Positions 9,061 through 16,760 of a stretch of 64,000 nucleotides of DNA are shown piece after piece. The notes beneath the pieces were generated by a model. The model did not search any database. It had not been told where the DNA came from and was given only the letters and a program-made list of their open reading frames with translations. This DNA comes from an uncultured Eubacteriales bacterium (lineage in GTDB: Bacteria > Bacillota > Clostridia > Christensenellales > UBA1242). The number at the start of each line of letters is the position of its first letter. Within the stretch, counting starts at the first letter, position 1. The position numbers and the translations under genes were made by a program. The DNA is taken from NCBI GenBank assembly GCA_949001935.1, contig CARJLX010000001.1:62001-126000 (forward strand), in the 5' to 3' direction.

Positions 9061-10233
9061 ATGAGAAAAGTTTATCTTGATAATGCTGCTACAACATTTG
9101 TTTCTAGCGAGGTTTTGGCTGAAATGCTCCCTTGCTTTAACACAATTTATGGCAATGCAAATTCTCTTCACAGTTTTGGTCGCGAGGCTTCTAATATTGT
9201 TGACAGAGCAAGAGACAGAATTGCAACTGCTATTGGTGCAGCTAAATCTAACGAAATATATTTCACTTCTGGTGGTACAGAAGCTGATAACTGGGCAATC
9301 AAGGGCATTGCTCATGCCTATGCAAACAAAGGCAAACATATTATCACAAGTGCAATTGAGCATCATGCAGTTTTAGAGGCTTGTGCTCAACTTGAAAAGG
9401 AAGGTTATGAAGTGACTTATCTTCCTGTTGACAAATTTGGTCTTGTTAGTTTGCCAGATCTTATTCATGAGATTAAAAAAGACACGACTTTGGTTTCAAT
9501 TATGGCTGTTAACAACGAAGTTGGAACAATTCAAAACATCAAAGCTATTGCTAAGATTTGTCACGAATATGGGGTTATCTTTCACACTGATGCTGTTCAA
9601 GGCTTAGGTTCTTTAAGATTAAATGTTCAAGACATGGAAATCGACGCAATGAGTATTTCGGGTCATAAAATTTATGGACCAAAAGGTGTTGGTGCTTTAT
9701 ATCTTAAGAATGGCATCCGCATTGAGCCTTTAATCGCAGGTGGGGCACAAGAGAGAAATAAGCGTGGGGGAACTTTGAATGTTCCTGCAATTGCTGGGTT
9801 TGGTAAGGCTGTTGAAATTGCCGTTAGAGATTTGGCGATAAATCAACAAAAACTTAAAGCTGTTAGAGAATACTTTATTGCTAAAGTGACTGAGAGAATT
9901 CCATATATTCAAATCAATGGTCATCCTCATCAAAAAATTCAAGGTACTGTGCACATTTCATTTGAAATGATAGAAGGTGAGTCAATCCTTATGCTCCTCG
10001 ACCTTGAAGGCGTTGCAGTTTCTACTGCTTCTGCTTGCACATCAAATTCACTTCAACCATCACATGTTTTGAGAGCTATGGGTATCCCTGACGAAATCGC
10101 TCAAGGATCAATCCGCTTCTCATTCGGTAAAAATATATCTAAAGACGATGTTGACTATGTTGTTGATGTTCTTGAAAAAGCCGTTGAACAACTTAGGTCA
10201 ATTTCACCTATCACTAAAGCAGGGAGGAAATAA
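9061..10233 (+). CDS. iscS: Cysteine desulfurase (IscS/NifS class)
   Basis: This PLP enzyme takes sulfur from cysteine as a persulfide and passes it to a scaffold. The 390-aa protein has the PLP-binding lysine in SISGHKIYGPKG (Lys203) and the catalytic loop cysteine in TASACTSNSLQPSH (Cys326). That extended loop is typical of the IscS/NifS group, not SufS. It is 2 nt upstream of iscU, so the pair forms a minimal Fe-S assembly operon. No hscA, hscB or fdx follows. Confidence 0.97.
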   Translation: MRKVYLDNAATTFVSSEVLAEMLPCFNTIYGNANSLHSFGREASNIVDRARDRIATAIGAAKSNEIYFTSGGTEADNWAIKGIAHAYANKGKHIITSAIEHHAVLEACAQLEKEGYEVTYLPVDKFGLVSLPDLIHEIKKDTTLVSIMAVNNEVGTIQNIKAIAKICHEYGVIFHTDAVQGLGSLRLNVQDMEIDAMSISGHKIYGPKGVGALYLKNGIRIEPLIAGGAQERNKRGGTLNVPAIAGFGKAVEIAVRDLAINQQKLKAVREYFIAKVTERIPYIQINGHPHQKIQGTVHISFEMIEGESILMLLDLEGVAVSTASACTSNSLQPSHVLRAMGIPDEIAQGSIRFSFGKNISKDDVDYVVDVLEKAVEQLRSISPITKAGRK

Positions 10234-10235
10234 TT

Positions 10236-10634
10236 ATGTATAACAAAACTGTTATTGAAAGATTCAAGAATCCTAAAAATGCTGGCGGACTTCGTGGTGC
10301 AAATGGAATAGGCAAGGTTGGCAATGCCGCCTGTGGAGATATTATGAAGATGTATCTTCTTGTTAATGATGAGGGCATTATTGAAGATGCTCGCTTCAAA
10401 ACATTTGGTTGCTGTGCTGCAATTGCTTCAACAGATGTTGCTTGTGACCTTGTTAAAGGCAAGACAATTGACGAAGCACTTAAAGTGACAAACAAACAAG
10501 TGTTTGACATCCTTGGCGACCTTCCAGCACACAAAATTCACTGTTCAGTTCTCGCTGAAGAGTCAATCCGTGCCGCAGTTGAAGATTATTACAAAAAGAA
10601 GGAAAAAGAATCTAAAAAATTAGCTAAAGATTAA
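10236..10634 (+). CDS. iscU: Fe-S cluster assembly scaffold IscU/NifU-like
   Basis: This scaffold builds Fe-S clusters with sulfur from IscS. The 132-aa protein keeps the three ligand cysteines: Cys33 in NAACGDIM, Cys59/60 in TFGCCAAIAS and Cys103 in KIHCSVLAEES. The ligand Asp follows Cys33. The LPPVK chaperone motif of E. coli IscU is not conserved (LPAHK instead), consistent with the missing HscAB. It ends with a lysine-rich tail and is followed by a terminator. Confidence 0.95.
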   Translation: MYNKTVIERFKNPKNAGGLRGANGIGKVGNAACGDIMKMYLLVNDEGIIEDARFKTFGCCAAIASTDVACDLVKGKTIDEALKVTNKQVFDILGDLPAHKIHCSVLAEESIRAAVEDYYKKKEKESKKLAKD

Positions 10635-10639
10635 AAAAT

Positions 10640-10660
10640 CACCCGTAAGGGTGTTTTTTT
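10640..10660. terminator. Intrinsic terminator after iscU
   Basis: CACCC-GTAA-GGGTG stem (10640-10653) followed by seven T. The preceding A run makes it usable from the opposite strand as well, serving the convergent lipoprotein gene. Confidence 0.85.
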
Positions 10661-10669
10661 ATTTTGCCT

Positions 10670-11563
10670 TTAATTTTGTTGTGCGGATAAAGATTCCAGA
10701 TAAGAGTAATCGTTATATTTTCCATCATGTTTTTCAATATAAGCTTCCATACCTTCTAATGAAAATTCCTGTTCTGGATCACGATATAGTGAGTAAAGCA
10801 TTTTGATATCATTTGCTGATAATTGATGGAGAGATGTACCAAAAGGATGCTTTGAGTTCATAATTGAGTCTAAATAATTTTCTGTTTCTATTAAATATAA
10901 ATCACCCAAACCAAGAGAATGACAAATTTCATGCTTAAAAGTATAAAATAAAGTAGCAGTTCTTATTCCTTGAAGATGATTTTCATCATCCCAGACCCAA
11001 GGACCTAGATGAATTTCATCTTTTTCTAGTACAAGTTCTTCATCTAAATAAATTACAGTATCATATATCTCTTTTCCTTCTATATTTTTACTTTTATCTA
11101 AAGAATAGTGATAGTTTTGTCCGAGACTATAATGCTCATTATATGTAAGTTCTTCAACAGTTTTTGTATATATATCTATATTGTATGGGCTTATAAGATC
11201 AGATTCTGTAGGTGTATAGTTTAACTCAAATTTATAGACGGGATTAATAAAGGTAAATATATCATTGAATTCATCAATACAATACTGCAAAATATGTTTT
11301 TGAGTTTTTGTTATTTGAAAATTTATATTAATTTTTATTGTCTCTTTGTTGATAGGACAAGGCATACGAATGATATCATTATCTATCAAATAAAGATTGT
11401 CTTTATCCCCAAAACTTTTTAAAAGTTCAGCTTTAACAGTATTTTTATCATTGAGAGGGAAAGTTGTATAATTAATATTTTCTTCGCATCCAACCATTGT
11501 AAAAACACCTGAAAAAATTGCCCCTGCAAGAATGAATGCTTTTGCCTTTTTAATATTTTTCAT
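10670..11563 (-). CDS. Secreted metzincin/matrixin-like zinc metalloprotease lipoprotein
   Basis: The 297-aa protein starts with a signal peptide ending in the lipobox TMVGC (Cys26), so it is probably lipid-anchored outside the cell. At residues 211-221 it has HEICHSLGLGD, the metzincin pattern HExxHxxGxx(H/D) with Asp as third ligand. About 14 residues later, DSIMNSK supplies the Met-turn. LSANDIKMLYSLY then resembles the C-terminal helix of matrixins. The middle region (residues 30-190) is unfamiliar. The catalytic assignment is by motif only; the substrate is unknown. It is transcribed toward iscU and is a single gene. Confidence 0.8.
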   Translation of the reverse strand: MKNIKKAKAFILAGAIFSGVFTMVGCEENINYTTFPLNDKNTVKAELLKSFGDKDNLYLIDNDIIRMPCPINKETIKININFQITKTQKHILQYCIDEFNDIFTFINPVYKFELNYTPTESDLISPYNIDIYTKTVEELTYNEHYSLGQNYHYSLDKSKNIEGKEIYDTVIYLDEELVLEKDEIHLGPWVWDDENHLQGIRTATLFYTFKHEICHSLGLGDLYLIETENYLDSIMNSKHPFGTSLHQLSANDIKMLYSLYRDPEQEFSLEGMEAYIEKHDGKYNDYSYLESLSAQQN

Positions 11564-11697
11564 ATCTTAATTCGTCCTTCTAGTTTAATCAATATAATAT
11601 CATTGAACTTTTCTATTGTCAATACTTTTTCTGAAAGATTTTTAAAAATGAATAAAATCACAAAATCCTCACACACTAGAAATAGGAAGGAGGAGAA

Positions 11698-11952
11698 ATG
11701 AAAGATTTATATATGCTTGCTGGTTTTGGCTTAGGCCTTATCACTGGTGCTATGCTTTACAAATACTCAAAAGACACTAAGAAAATGGTGGATAATGGTG
11801 AGAAAAACCTTATGAAAGAAGCTGAAAAGTTGGGTAATAAGGCTGAAAAGGGCGTTGAAAAGCTTGGCGATAAAGCCGAAAAGGGTATTCAAAAGGTAGA
11901 ACAAGCCGTTAAAAAAGGCAACAAGGCTTTACAAAAACAGATAAATAAGTAG
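11698..11952 (+). CDS. Small YtxH-like membrane protein, 84 aa
   Basis: One N-terminal membrane helix (LYMLAGFGLGLITGAMLYKY) is followed by a charged amphipathic segment with an imperfect repeat, EKLGNKAEKGVEKLGDKAEK. This is the layout of YtxH/DUF-type envelope stress proteins of Bacillota. A strong AGGAAGGAGG site precedes the ATG. It stands alone and is followed by a long hairpin. Function is unknown. Confidence 0.75.
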   Translation: MKDLYMLAGFGLGLITGAMLYKYSKDTKKMVDNGEKNLMKEAEKLGNKAEKGVEKLGDKAEKGIQKVEQAVKKGNKALQKQINK

Positions 11953-11962
11953 ATTAAAATAT

Positions 11963-12024
11963 AAGATGTTTAATTCCTTGTTGGTTGCAAGCAAAGACTG
12001 CGAAATTAAACATCTTTATTTTTT
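11963..12024 (+). terminator. Long hairpin terminator after the YtxH-like gene
   Basis: A perfect 13-bp stem, AAGATGTTTAATT (11963-11975) with AATTAAACATCTT (12004-12016). It encloses a 28-nt loop containing a smaller CTTG/CAAG hairpin and is followed by TATTTTTT. Confidence 0.8.
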
Positions 12025-12158
12025 ACTGAATGAATGAGACTTTGCTACCTTTTGCAAAATTTGTCGAATGATGGCAAAAAATAAATTTAAGAAATTTGTC
12101 GAAACATGTCAACAAACGGCAAAAATGAGGACTTTAAAATAAAAATATAGTCAAAATC

Positions 12159-12187
12159 TTGATTTATCTAAAATTTTGTGATATAAT
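12159..12187 (+). promoter_or_regulatory. Promoter of SRP RNA
   Basis: TTGATT (12159-12164), 17-nt spacer, TATAAT (12182-12187) with TG at 12179-12180. It predicts a start near 12194, exactly at the 5' end of the SRP RNA. Two copies of TTTGTCGAA lie upstream, near 12060 and 12099. Confidence 0.85.
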
Positions 12188-12194
12188 AACAAAA

Positions 12195-12460
12195 CCGAGC
12201 TAGATGGGGAGTTAGCGGTGCCCTGTACCTGCAATCCGCTATAGCAGGGTTGACGATTTGTTTCGGTTTAAACTTTTTAAAAATGTGCGATTATTTTTAA
12301 TGTTGAAGTCAAGGTCTTATGCAAGTAAAATCTATGAACCAGGTCAGAGCCTGACGGCAGCATCCTTAAGTGGACACTTTACTGTGCCATAGGGAAGCTT
12401 TGGTGGAGTTAAAATTAGTCGAGGCAGTTGGGAAGTTTTTATCAACGCAAATTGCTCGGG
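12195..12460 (+). ncRNA. ffs: Signal recognition particle RNA, large (Bacillus-type, with Alu domain)
   Basis: The 5' part has the Alu-domain signature GATGGGGAGTTAGCGGTGCC, followed by CTGTACCTGCAATCCGC and TATAGCAGGGTTGA. The S domain contains AGGTCAGAGCCTGACGGCAGCA. The ends pair as CCGAGC (12195-12200) with GCTCGG (12454-12459), giving about 266 nt, the size of the long Bacillota SRP RNA. It scaffolds Ffh for co-translational membrane targeting. A strong promoter and a terminator bracket it. Confidence 0.95.
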
Positions 12461-12471
12461 CTTGAAAATTT

Positions 12472-12496
12472 AAGGCAGTCATAAGACTGCCTTTTT
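12472..12496 (+). terminator. Terminator of SRP RNA
   Basis: AAGGCAGTC (12472-12480), loop ATAA, GACTGCCTT (12485-12493), then T residues. Confidence 0.88.
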
Positions 12497-12570
12497 GCAA
12501 TTAAAAGTTGAACGATTGATTAAAGTAAGAAGATGATTTTTGCATATAATTAAAAAAATGGCATTGCCAC

Positions 12571-12789
12571 TTATTCAAAATCCGTATTCCCTAATAAATA
12601 ATCAGCAGAAGTTTGTAAAATTTTACAAAGTTGAAGAATAGATTTAATATCTGGCTCTTTTAAACCACGCTCCCAAGCAGAAATATAGGCTTGCGTATAG
12701 CCCAACATTTTTGCTAAATCTTTTTGTAGGAGTTTGCTTTGTTGTCTTAATTCTCTTAACCTTTCTGAAAATGTGTTATTTGTATTCAT
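12571..12789 (-). CDS. XRE-family HTH regulator, copy 3 of a tandem trio
   Basis: A 72-aa single-domain Cro/CI-type regulator. The five-helix HTH spans almost the whole protein (LRELRQQSKLLQKDLAKMLG then YTQAYISAWERGLKEPD) and ends YLLGNTDFE. It is the last of three leftward paralogues and is 3 nt downstream of the second. No clear Shine-Dalgarno precedes it, so it is probably translated by coupling. The three share the end motif YL(L/I)Gx(T)(D/N)FE, which points to local duplication. Confidence 0.85.
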   Translation of the reverse strand: MNTNNTFSERLRELRQQSKLLQKDLAKMLGYTQAYISAWERGLKEPDIKSILQLCKILQTSADYLLGNTDFE

Positions 12790-12792
12790 ATT

Positions 12793-13011
12793 TTATTCAA
12801 AATTTGTTTTTCCTAATAAATAATCTAATGATGTATCTAAAATATAACTAAGTTGTAATAAAACATCAAAAGATGGTTCTCTTGTACCAAGTTCCCAGCC
12901 AGAAACAGCGGCTTGTTTAAAACCTGTCAATTTACCTAGTTGTGTTTGAGTTATCTTTTTTTCTTCCCTAAGTTCTTTTAGTCTTTCAGGAAATTTATTT
13001 TTGTATTTCAT
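12793..13011 (-). CDS. XRE-family HTH regulator, copy 2 of a tandem trio
   Basis: A 72-aa Cro/CI-type regulator (LKELREEKKITQTQLGKLTG then FKQAAVSGWELGTREPS), ending YLLGKTNFE. A perfect 15-bp palindrome lies upstream at 13051-13065. A TTGTAGTA motif on the coding strand lies about 12 nt before the start. Both are candidate operators, perhaps autoregulatory. It is a paralogue of its two neighbours. Confidence 0.85.
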   Translation of the reverse strand: MKYKNKFPERLKELREEKKITQTQLGKLTGFKQAAVSGWELGTREPSFDVLLQLSYILDTSLDYLLGKTNFE

Positions 13012-13050
13012 AAATTTATGATACTACAATCTGTTATATTTAAACCAAGT

Positions 13051-13065
13051 AACGCAAATTGCGTT
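13051..13065. promoter_or_regulatory. Perfect 15-bp palindrome, candidate operator
   Basis: AACGCAA-A-TTGCGTT lies in the 55-nt gap between the first and second XRE genes. Its perfect dyad symmetry and position upstream of a Cro-like gene suggest a repressor site. Confidence 0.55.
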
Positions 13066-13066
13066 A

Positions 13067-13285
13067 TTATTCAAAATTTGTTCTACCAATTAAGTAATCC
13101 GAAGTTGTTTTAAGTATCTCACATAGTTTGATAAGAGAATCTAAATTTGGCTGTCGAGTTCCACCTTCCCAACAGGCGATAGTGGACTGTTTACAATTCA
13201 AAAATTTTCCCAACTCTTTTTGTGTGAGGGGAATTTGATTTCTTAGTTCTTTCAATCGCTCTGGAAACTTGTTTAGTTTATTCAT
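13067..13285 (-). CDS. XRE-family HTH regulator, copy 1 of a tandem trio
   Basis: A 72-aa Cro/CI-type regulator (LKELRNQIPLTQKELGKFLN then CKQSTIACWEGGTRQPN), ending YLIGRTNFE. The start at 13285 (MNKLNKF) aligns with the other two paralogues; an upstream in-frame ATG would add an unrelated 25-residue extension. It is the promoter-proximal member and faces the divergent HTH gene at 13403 across a 117-nt region full of TTGCAA-type repeats. This layout resembles a phage-style cI/cro switch. Confidence 0.82.
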   Translation of the reverse strand: MNKLNKFPERLKELRNQIPLTQKELGKFLNCKQSTIACWEGGTRQPNLDSLIKLCEILKTTSDYLIGRTNFE

Positions 13286-13402
13286 AAAAAAAATATAATG
13301 CAAATTGTAGTAAGGATTACAACAATTGCATTTTGCAATATTTTTATAAAAAGATTGCAAATTAGATTGACATATTGCAATTTGTAGTAATATAATTAAA
13401 TT
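13286..13402. promoter_or_regulatory. Divergent control region between XRE trio and HTH gene
   Basis: The rightward promoter is TTGACA (13367-13372), 18-nt spacer, TATAAT (13391-13396). The spacer contains GCAATTTGTAGTAA; a second copy, GCAAATTGTAGTAA, lies at 13300-13313 near the leftward start. Further ATTGCA/TGCAAT half-sites occur near 13325, 13334 and 13354. The ATG of the rightward gene begins only 6 nt after the -10 box, so its mRNA is probably leaderless, as for phage CI. Confidence 0.65.
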
Positions 13403-14014
13403 ATGAAAAATTTAGAAGTATTTTGGATGGATTTGAGTGAATTAAGAGAAAGAATTAAGTTAATTGGAATAGATGGGTATTGTAAATATTTTAATATTAG
13501 AAAAAAAGACCTTATAAAAGTTTTAAATGAAAATATGAATTTACCACTGAAGGTTTACATGCAAATCGCTTTAAGTATGCATAAGCAATTAAGCAGTTTT
13601 ATTTTTGTTGATTGGGAGGGGATGAATTATGATTTAAAGCATCCTCGTTTTAAAAGAACTGCACTTTCACAATTTCTTCAAGACTTTATGGAGGAAAATT
13701 TTTATACACAAGCAGAGTTGGCAAAAAAGATTGGGATTAATTCAAAAGGTATGGCTTTTTTATTATTATCAGACGAAATGTCTTTGCCAGAGGGATTAGT
13801 TGAAAAAATTGCTAAAGCCACGCATGTGACTTCAGCAGACATAATTTTTTTACTTAATAAAAGATATGACTATTATGATGAACAAGATTATGAAAGATTA
13901 AATAGTTTAATAAAGTGTGGTTTTAATGAAAGAGATTACGCTACATTAGATTATTTAATAAAAAATGGATGTTGTAATGAAGATTATCCTGTAAAAGGCA
14001 TTTTTAAACATTAA
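13403..14014 (+). CDS. HTH-domain regulator, 203 aa, divergent from the XRE trio
   Basis: The central region (about residues 85-155) reads as an XRE-type HTH: QAELAKKIGINSKGMAFLLL followed by LPEGLVEKIAKATHVTSADI. The N-terminal 80 residues and the C-terminal tail, rich in Tyr, Asp and Cys, are unfamiliar. No ribosome binding site is seen, and the start codon is 6 nt after TATAAT, which predicts a leaderless transcript. An internal ATG at residue 9 is an alternative start. It probably controls, or is controlled by, the facing trio. Confidence 0.7.
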   Translation: MKNLEVFWMDLSELRERIKLIGIDGYCKYFNIRKKDLIKVLNENMNLPLKVYMQIALSMHKQLSSFIFVDWEGMNYDLKHPRFKRTALSQFLQDFMEENFYTQAELAKKIGINSKGMAFLLLSDEMSLPEGLVEKIAKATHVTSADIIFLLNKRYDYYDEQDYERLNSLIKCGFNERDYATLDYLIKNGCCNEDYPVKGIFKH

Positions 14015-14015
14015 G

Positions 14016-14675
14016 TTAATGCCAATCAATTGATGTTTCGCCATTTTTGATTAAAAATTCGTTGCATTTTGAGAAGTGCTTGCAGCCAAAGAAACCGCGG
14101 TATGAAGAAAGTGGACTTGGATGTGGGGCTTTTAATATTAAGTGATGTGAAGCGATTTGTGGTGCAAAGGCTTGTGCGTTTGAACCCCAAAGCAAAAATA
14201 CAATTGGCTTTTCGCGTTTGGATAGAAGATTAATGATTTGTCCTGTAAACTCTTCCCAGCCATGACCACGATGTGAATTGGCTTGATGAGCACGAACGGT
14301 TAGGGTAGTGTTTAAAAGTAAAACACCTTGTTTTGCCCAACGGGTAAGGTCACCAGATTTGATTGGATCAATGTCGAGGTCGTCATGAATTTCTTTAAAA
14401 ATATTTACAAGTGATGGTGGAATATCAACATTCTCTGGAACTGAAAATGATAAACCCTGTGCTTGATTTGGTTCATGATAAGGATCTTGACCGATAATCA
14501 CAACTTTGACATCATTGTATGCGGTGTAGTTGAGTGCATTAAAGATATTTTCCATTGCAGGGTAGATTGTGCGAGTTGCATATTCATCATCCAAAAATGC
14601 TTGCAATGTTTTGAAATAATCCTTTTCAAACTCTGATTTTAATAATTCAAACCAATTTTTCTTAATTTTTATCAT
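14016..14675 (-). CDS. ung: Uracil-DNA glycosylase, family 1
   Basis: Ung removes uracil from DNA as the first step of base-excision repair. The 219-aa protein has the catalytic water-activating motif GQDPYHEPNQAQGLSFSV and the minor-groove loop HPSPLSSYRGFFGCKHFSKC with the catalytic His. Length is standard. It is convergent with the HTH gene at 13403, one base apart, and divergent from thyA. Together the two deal with dUMP incorporation, though I see no shared control. Confidence 0.97.
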   Translation of the reverse strand: MIKIKKNWFELLKSEFEKDYFKTLQAFLDDEYATRTIYPAMENIFNALNYTAYNDVKVVIIGQDPYHEPNQAQGLSFSVPENVDIPPSLVNIFKEIHDDLDIDPIKSGDLTRWAKQGVLLLNTTLTVRAHQANSHRGHGWEEFTGQIINLLSKREKPIVFLLWGSNAQAFAPQIASHHLILKAPHPSPLSSYRGFFGCKHFSKCNEFLIKNGETSIDWH

Positions 14676-14697
14676 AATGTGACCTCTTGATGAAGGT

Positions 14698-14726
14698 ATT
14701 TTATCATATTTTTATTTTGCGGTCAA
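14698..14726 (-). promoter_or_regulatory. Promoter of ung
   Basis: On the minus strand: TTGACC (14726-14721), 17-nt spacer, TAAAAT (14703-14698) with a TG extension. Confidence 0.7.
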
Positions 14727-14743
14727 GACATTTAAATTTAATA

Positions 14744-14771
14744 TTGACAAATTTAGTTTCTGTGGTATAAT
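14744..14771 (+). promoter_or_regulatory. Promoter of thyA
   Basis: TTGACA (14744-14749), 16-nt spacer, TATAAT (14766-14771). An AGGAGGG ribosome binding site follows before the ATG at 14796. Confidence 0.85.
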
Positions 14772-14795
14772 AAAAGTAATTTTAGGAGGGAGATT

Positions 14796-16001
14796 ATGGC
14801 AAGAGTAGATTGGGAATTTTTGCTAAGAACAGACAATATGTTAAAGAAAGGATATTGGGACACTAACGACACAGTTAGAACAAAGTGGGAAGACGGAACA
14901 CCTGCACACACTGTTAAAGGGTTTTCAGCCTACAACCTTTACGATATGAGAGAAGGTTTTCCAATTTCAACACTTCGAAAAATAAATGGGGATGCTGCAA
15001 TTGATGAGGTTCAATGGATTTGGCAATTAAAGAGCAACAACGTTAAAGATTTGCATAGTCACATTTGGGATCAATGGGCAGACGAAAATGGATCTATTGG
15101 CAAGGCTTATGGTTGGCAAGTTGCACAAAAGTCAAAATACAGCTGGGGTGAAGCCGATCAAACAGATATGGTGCTTCACGAACTCAAATTTAATCCGGCT
15201 TCAAGAAGAATTCTTACAGAGCTTTTTAAGCATGAAGATTTGCATGCTATGAGACTTGAACCTTGTGTTCATGGAATGCAGCTTGATGTTGCTGGTGATA
15301 CTCTCAATATGTTTTTAAATCAACGCTCAAACGACACTTTGGCGGCTGGGAATTGGAATGTTGTGCAATATTCAGCACTTTTACATATGCTTGCGCAAGT
15401 TAGTGGATTAAAGCCAGGTGTTCTTGCTCATGAAATTGTAAACCCTCATATTTATGACCGTCATGTTCCTTTCATTGTTGATATAACTCTTTCAAGAGCA
15501 AAGAAAATTGAAGAACTTGCAGGGGAAATTTTTCGATCAGGAACAAAAATGTGTAATGCTATATACAATATGACTGATGAAGAGGAATCGGCTTTTAAAC
15601 TTTTTATTAATCAACTTGTAGATAGATTTGGTCATCCAGTTTCTTATAAAGATCTAATTAAACAAGCACAAGATTTAGAACTTGAAAATGATAAGCATGA
15701 TGCAACATTCTACGAAAATTATGCAAAAGAGTTTGTAGAGACTCCACAATTTAAAAAAGCAGAATATATTGTTGAAACAATGATTAAGTATCCAGAGTTT
15801 GAAAAAGCTTTCAATTTCTGTTCTCCAAAGCTTATTCTTGATCCTAGCGTTACAAATTTCTATGATTTTAAATCACCACTCACAACAGACAAAGAAACTG
15901 GCAAGTTTGTTCCTAGTGAAGATAGTTCTTTCAAAGTTGAAGATTACAACTGGAAAGAAGAAGGAATCAAATTGCAATGTGCAGTTCCTGTGGCTGAATA
16001 A
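14796..16001 (+). CDS. thyA: Thymidylate synthase, ThyA-type, divergent and C-terminally extended
   Basis: ThyA makes dTMP from dUMP with methylenetetrahydrofolate. The 401-aa protein keeps the ThyA landmarks. IWDQWADENGSIGKAYGWQ forms the active-site wall. RRIL (138-140) precedes LEPCVHGMQ with nucleophile Cys157. NQRSNDTLAAGNWNVVQYSA follows, with Asn188 matching the uracil-selecting Asn, and PHIYDRH binds the substrate phosphate/sugar. It is about 120 residues longer than E. coli ThyA, mostly after residue 240, where similarity is no longer recognisable. The retained Asn argues against dCMP hydroxymethylase. It is monocistronic with its own promoter and terminator. Confidence 0.85.
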   Translation: MARVDWEFLLRTDNMLKKGYWDTNDTVRTKWEDGTPAHTVKGFSAYNLYDMREGFPISTLRKINGDAAIDEVQWIWQLKSNNVKDLHSHIWDQWADENGSIGKAYGWQVAQKSKYSWGEADQTDMVLHELKFNPASRRILTELFKHEDLHAMRLEPCVHGMQLDVAGDTLNMFLNQRSNDTLAAGNWNVVQYSALLHMLAQVSGLKPGVLAHEIVNPHIYDRHVPFIVDITLSRAKKIEELAGEIFRSGTKMCNAIYNMTDEEESAFKLFINQLVDRFGHPVSYKDLIKQAQDLELENDKHDATFYENYAKEFVETPQFKKAEYIVETMIKYPEFEKAFNFCSPKLILDPSVTNFYDFKSPLTTDKETGKFVPSEDSSFKVEDYNWKEEGIKLQCAVPVAE

Positions 16002-16010
16002 GACTTAATA

Positions 16011-16040
16011 AAAAAGACTTGAATTTCAAGTCTTTTTTAT
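16011..16040 (+). terminator. Terminator after thyA
   Basis: A 12-bp perfect stem, AAAAAGACTTGA (16011-16022) with its complement (16026-16037), loop ATT, ending in T residues. Confidence 0.88.
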
Positions 16041-16041
16041 T

Positions 16042-16069
16042 TTGATTTTTAAAGATTTTAAGATATAAT
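16042..16069 (+). promoter_or_regulatory. Promoter of the IscU-like/GGGtGRT pair
   Basis: TTGATT (16042-16047), 16-nt spacer, TATAAT (16064-16069). It starts immediately after the thyA terminator. Confidence 0.65.
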
Positions 16070-16089
16070 TGCACTATGGAGGAATTATT

Positions 16090-16758
16090 ATGAGTTGTCC
16101 TATTAATATGAAAGGGTTTGGACCTAGCCCTATTCCTGAGGAAGCAAATTGGGTTCAAGCAAAAGAAATTACACAAATTTCAGGATTTAGTCATGGGTGC
16201 GGAAAGTGTGCACCTCAGCAAGGCACTTGCAAATTGACTTTGAATGTTAAGAATGGTGTTATCAAAGAGGCTCTTGTTGAAACTATCGGTTGCAGTGGTA
16301 TGACACATTCGGCTGCTATGGCTGGCGAAATTTTGACTGGGAAGACTATTTTAGAGGCTTTAAATACAGACCTTGTTTGTGACGCAATCAATGACGCCAT
16401 GAAGCAAATCTTTTTGCAACTTGTTTATGGCAGAAGTCAATCTGCTTTTTCTGAAGGTGGTTTAGAGGTAGGAGCAGGGCTTGAAGATTTAGGTAAAAAT
16501 TTGACAAGTCAGGTGGGGACTATTTATTCAAGAGAAGACACTGGCACTAGATACTTGAATTTGGCAGAAGGATATATCACAAAAGAAGGGCTTGACAAAA
16601 ACGGCGAAATTATTGGTTATGAATATGTGAACATTGGTGCACTTATGAATTTGCTAAAAGACGAAAAGGTTGATGTAAAAGAAGCTGTGAAGAAAGCAAC
16701 CAAAACTTATGGGCGTTTTGATGAAGCGGTCACTGTGATTGACCCAAGGAGGGATTAA
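16090..16758 (+). CDS. IscU/NifU-N-like Fe-S scaffold-type protein paired with GGGtGRT protein
   Basis: The 222-aa protein resembles the NifU N-terminal fold: three cysteine-bearing positions occur in GCGKCAPQQGTCKL, ETIGCSGMTHSAAMAGEIL and DLVCDAINDAM. The downstream stretch (YGRSQSAFSEGGLEVGAGLE) is specific to the clostridial family that always neighbours the GGGtGRT protein. The ATG at 16090 is chosen because GGAGGA (16078-16083) lies 6 nt upstream. It is 2 nt from the next gene. Databases usually label it an iron-sulfur assembly scaffold; its biochemical role is not established to my knowledge. Confidence 0.82.
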   Translation: MSCPINMKGFGPSPIPEEANWVQAKEITQISGFSHGCGKCAPQQGTCKLTLNVKNGVIKEALVETIGCSGMTHSAAMAGEILTGKTILEALNTDLVCDAINDAMKQIFLQLVYGRSQSAFSEGGLEVGAGLEDLGKNLTSQVGTIYSREDTGTRYLNLAEGYITKEGLDKNGEIIGYEYVNIGALMNLLKDEKVDVKEAVKKATKTYGRFDEAVTVIDPRRD

Positions 16759-16760
16759 GA

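Noticed and set aside
12059..12108. Two TTTGTCGAA copies as a functional operator of SRP RNA
   Set aside because: They lie about 55-100 nt upstream of the promoter and the heptamer is expected several times by chance; not annotated as a site.
14796..16001. dCMP hydroxymethylase instead of thymidylate synthase
   Set aside because: The uracil-selecting Asn (Asn188 in GNWN) is retained, whereas hydroxymethylases carry Asp there.
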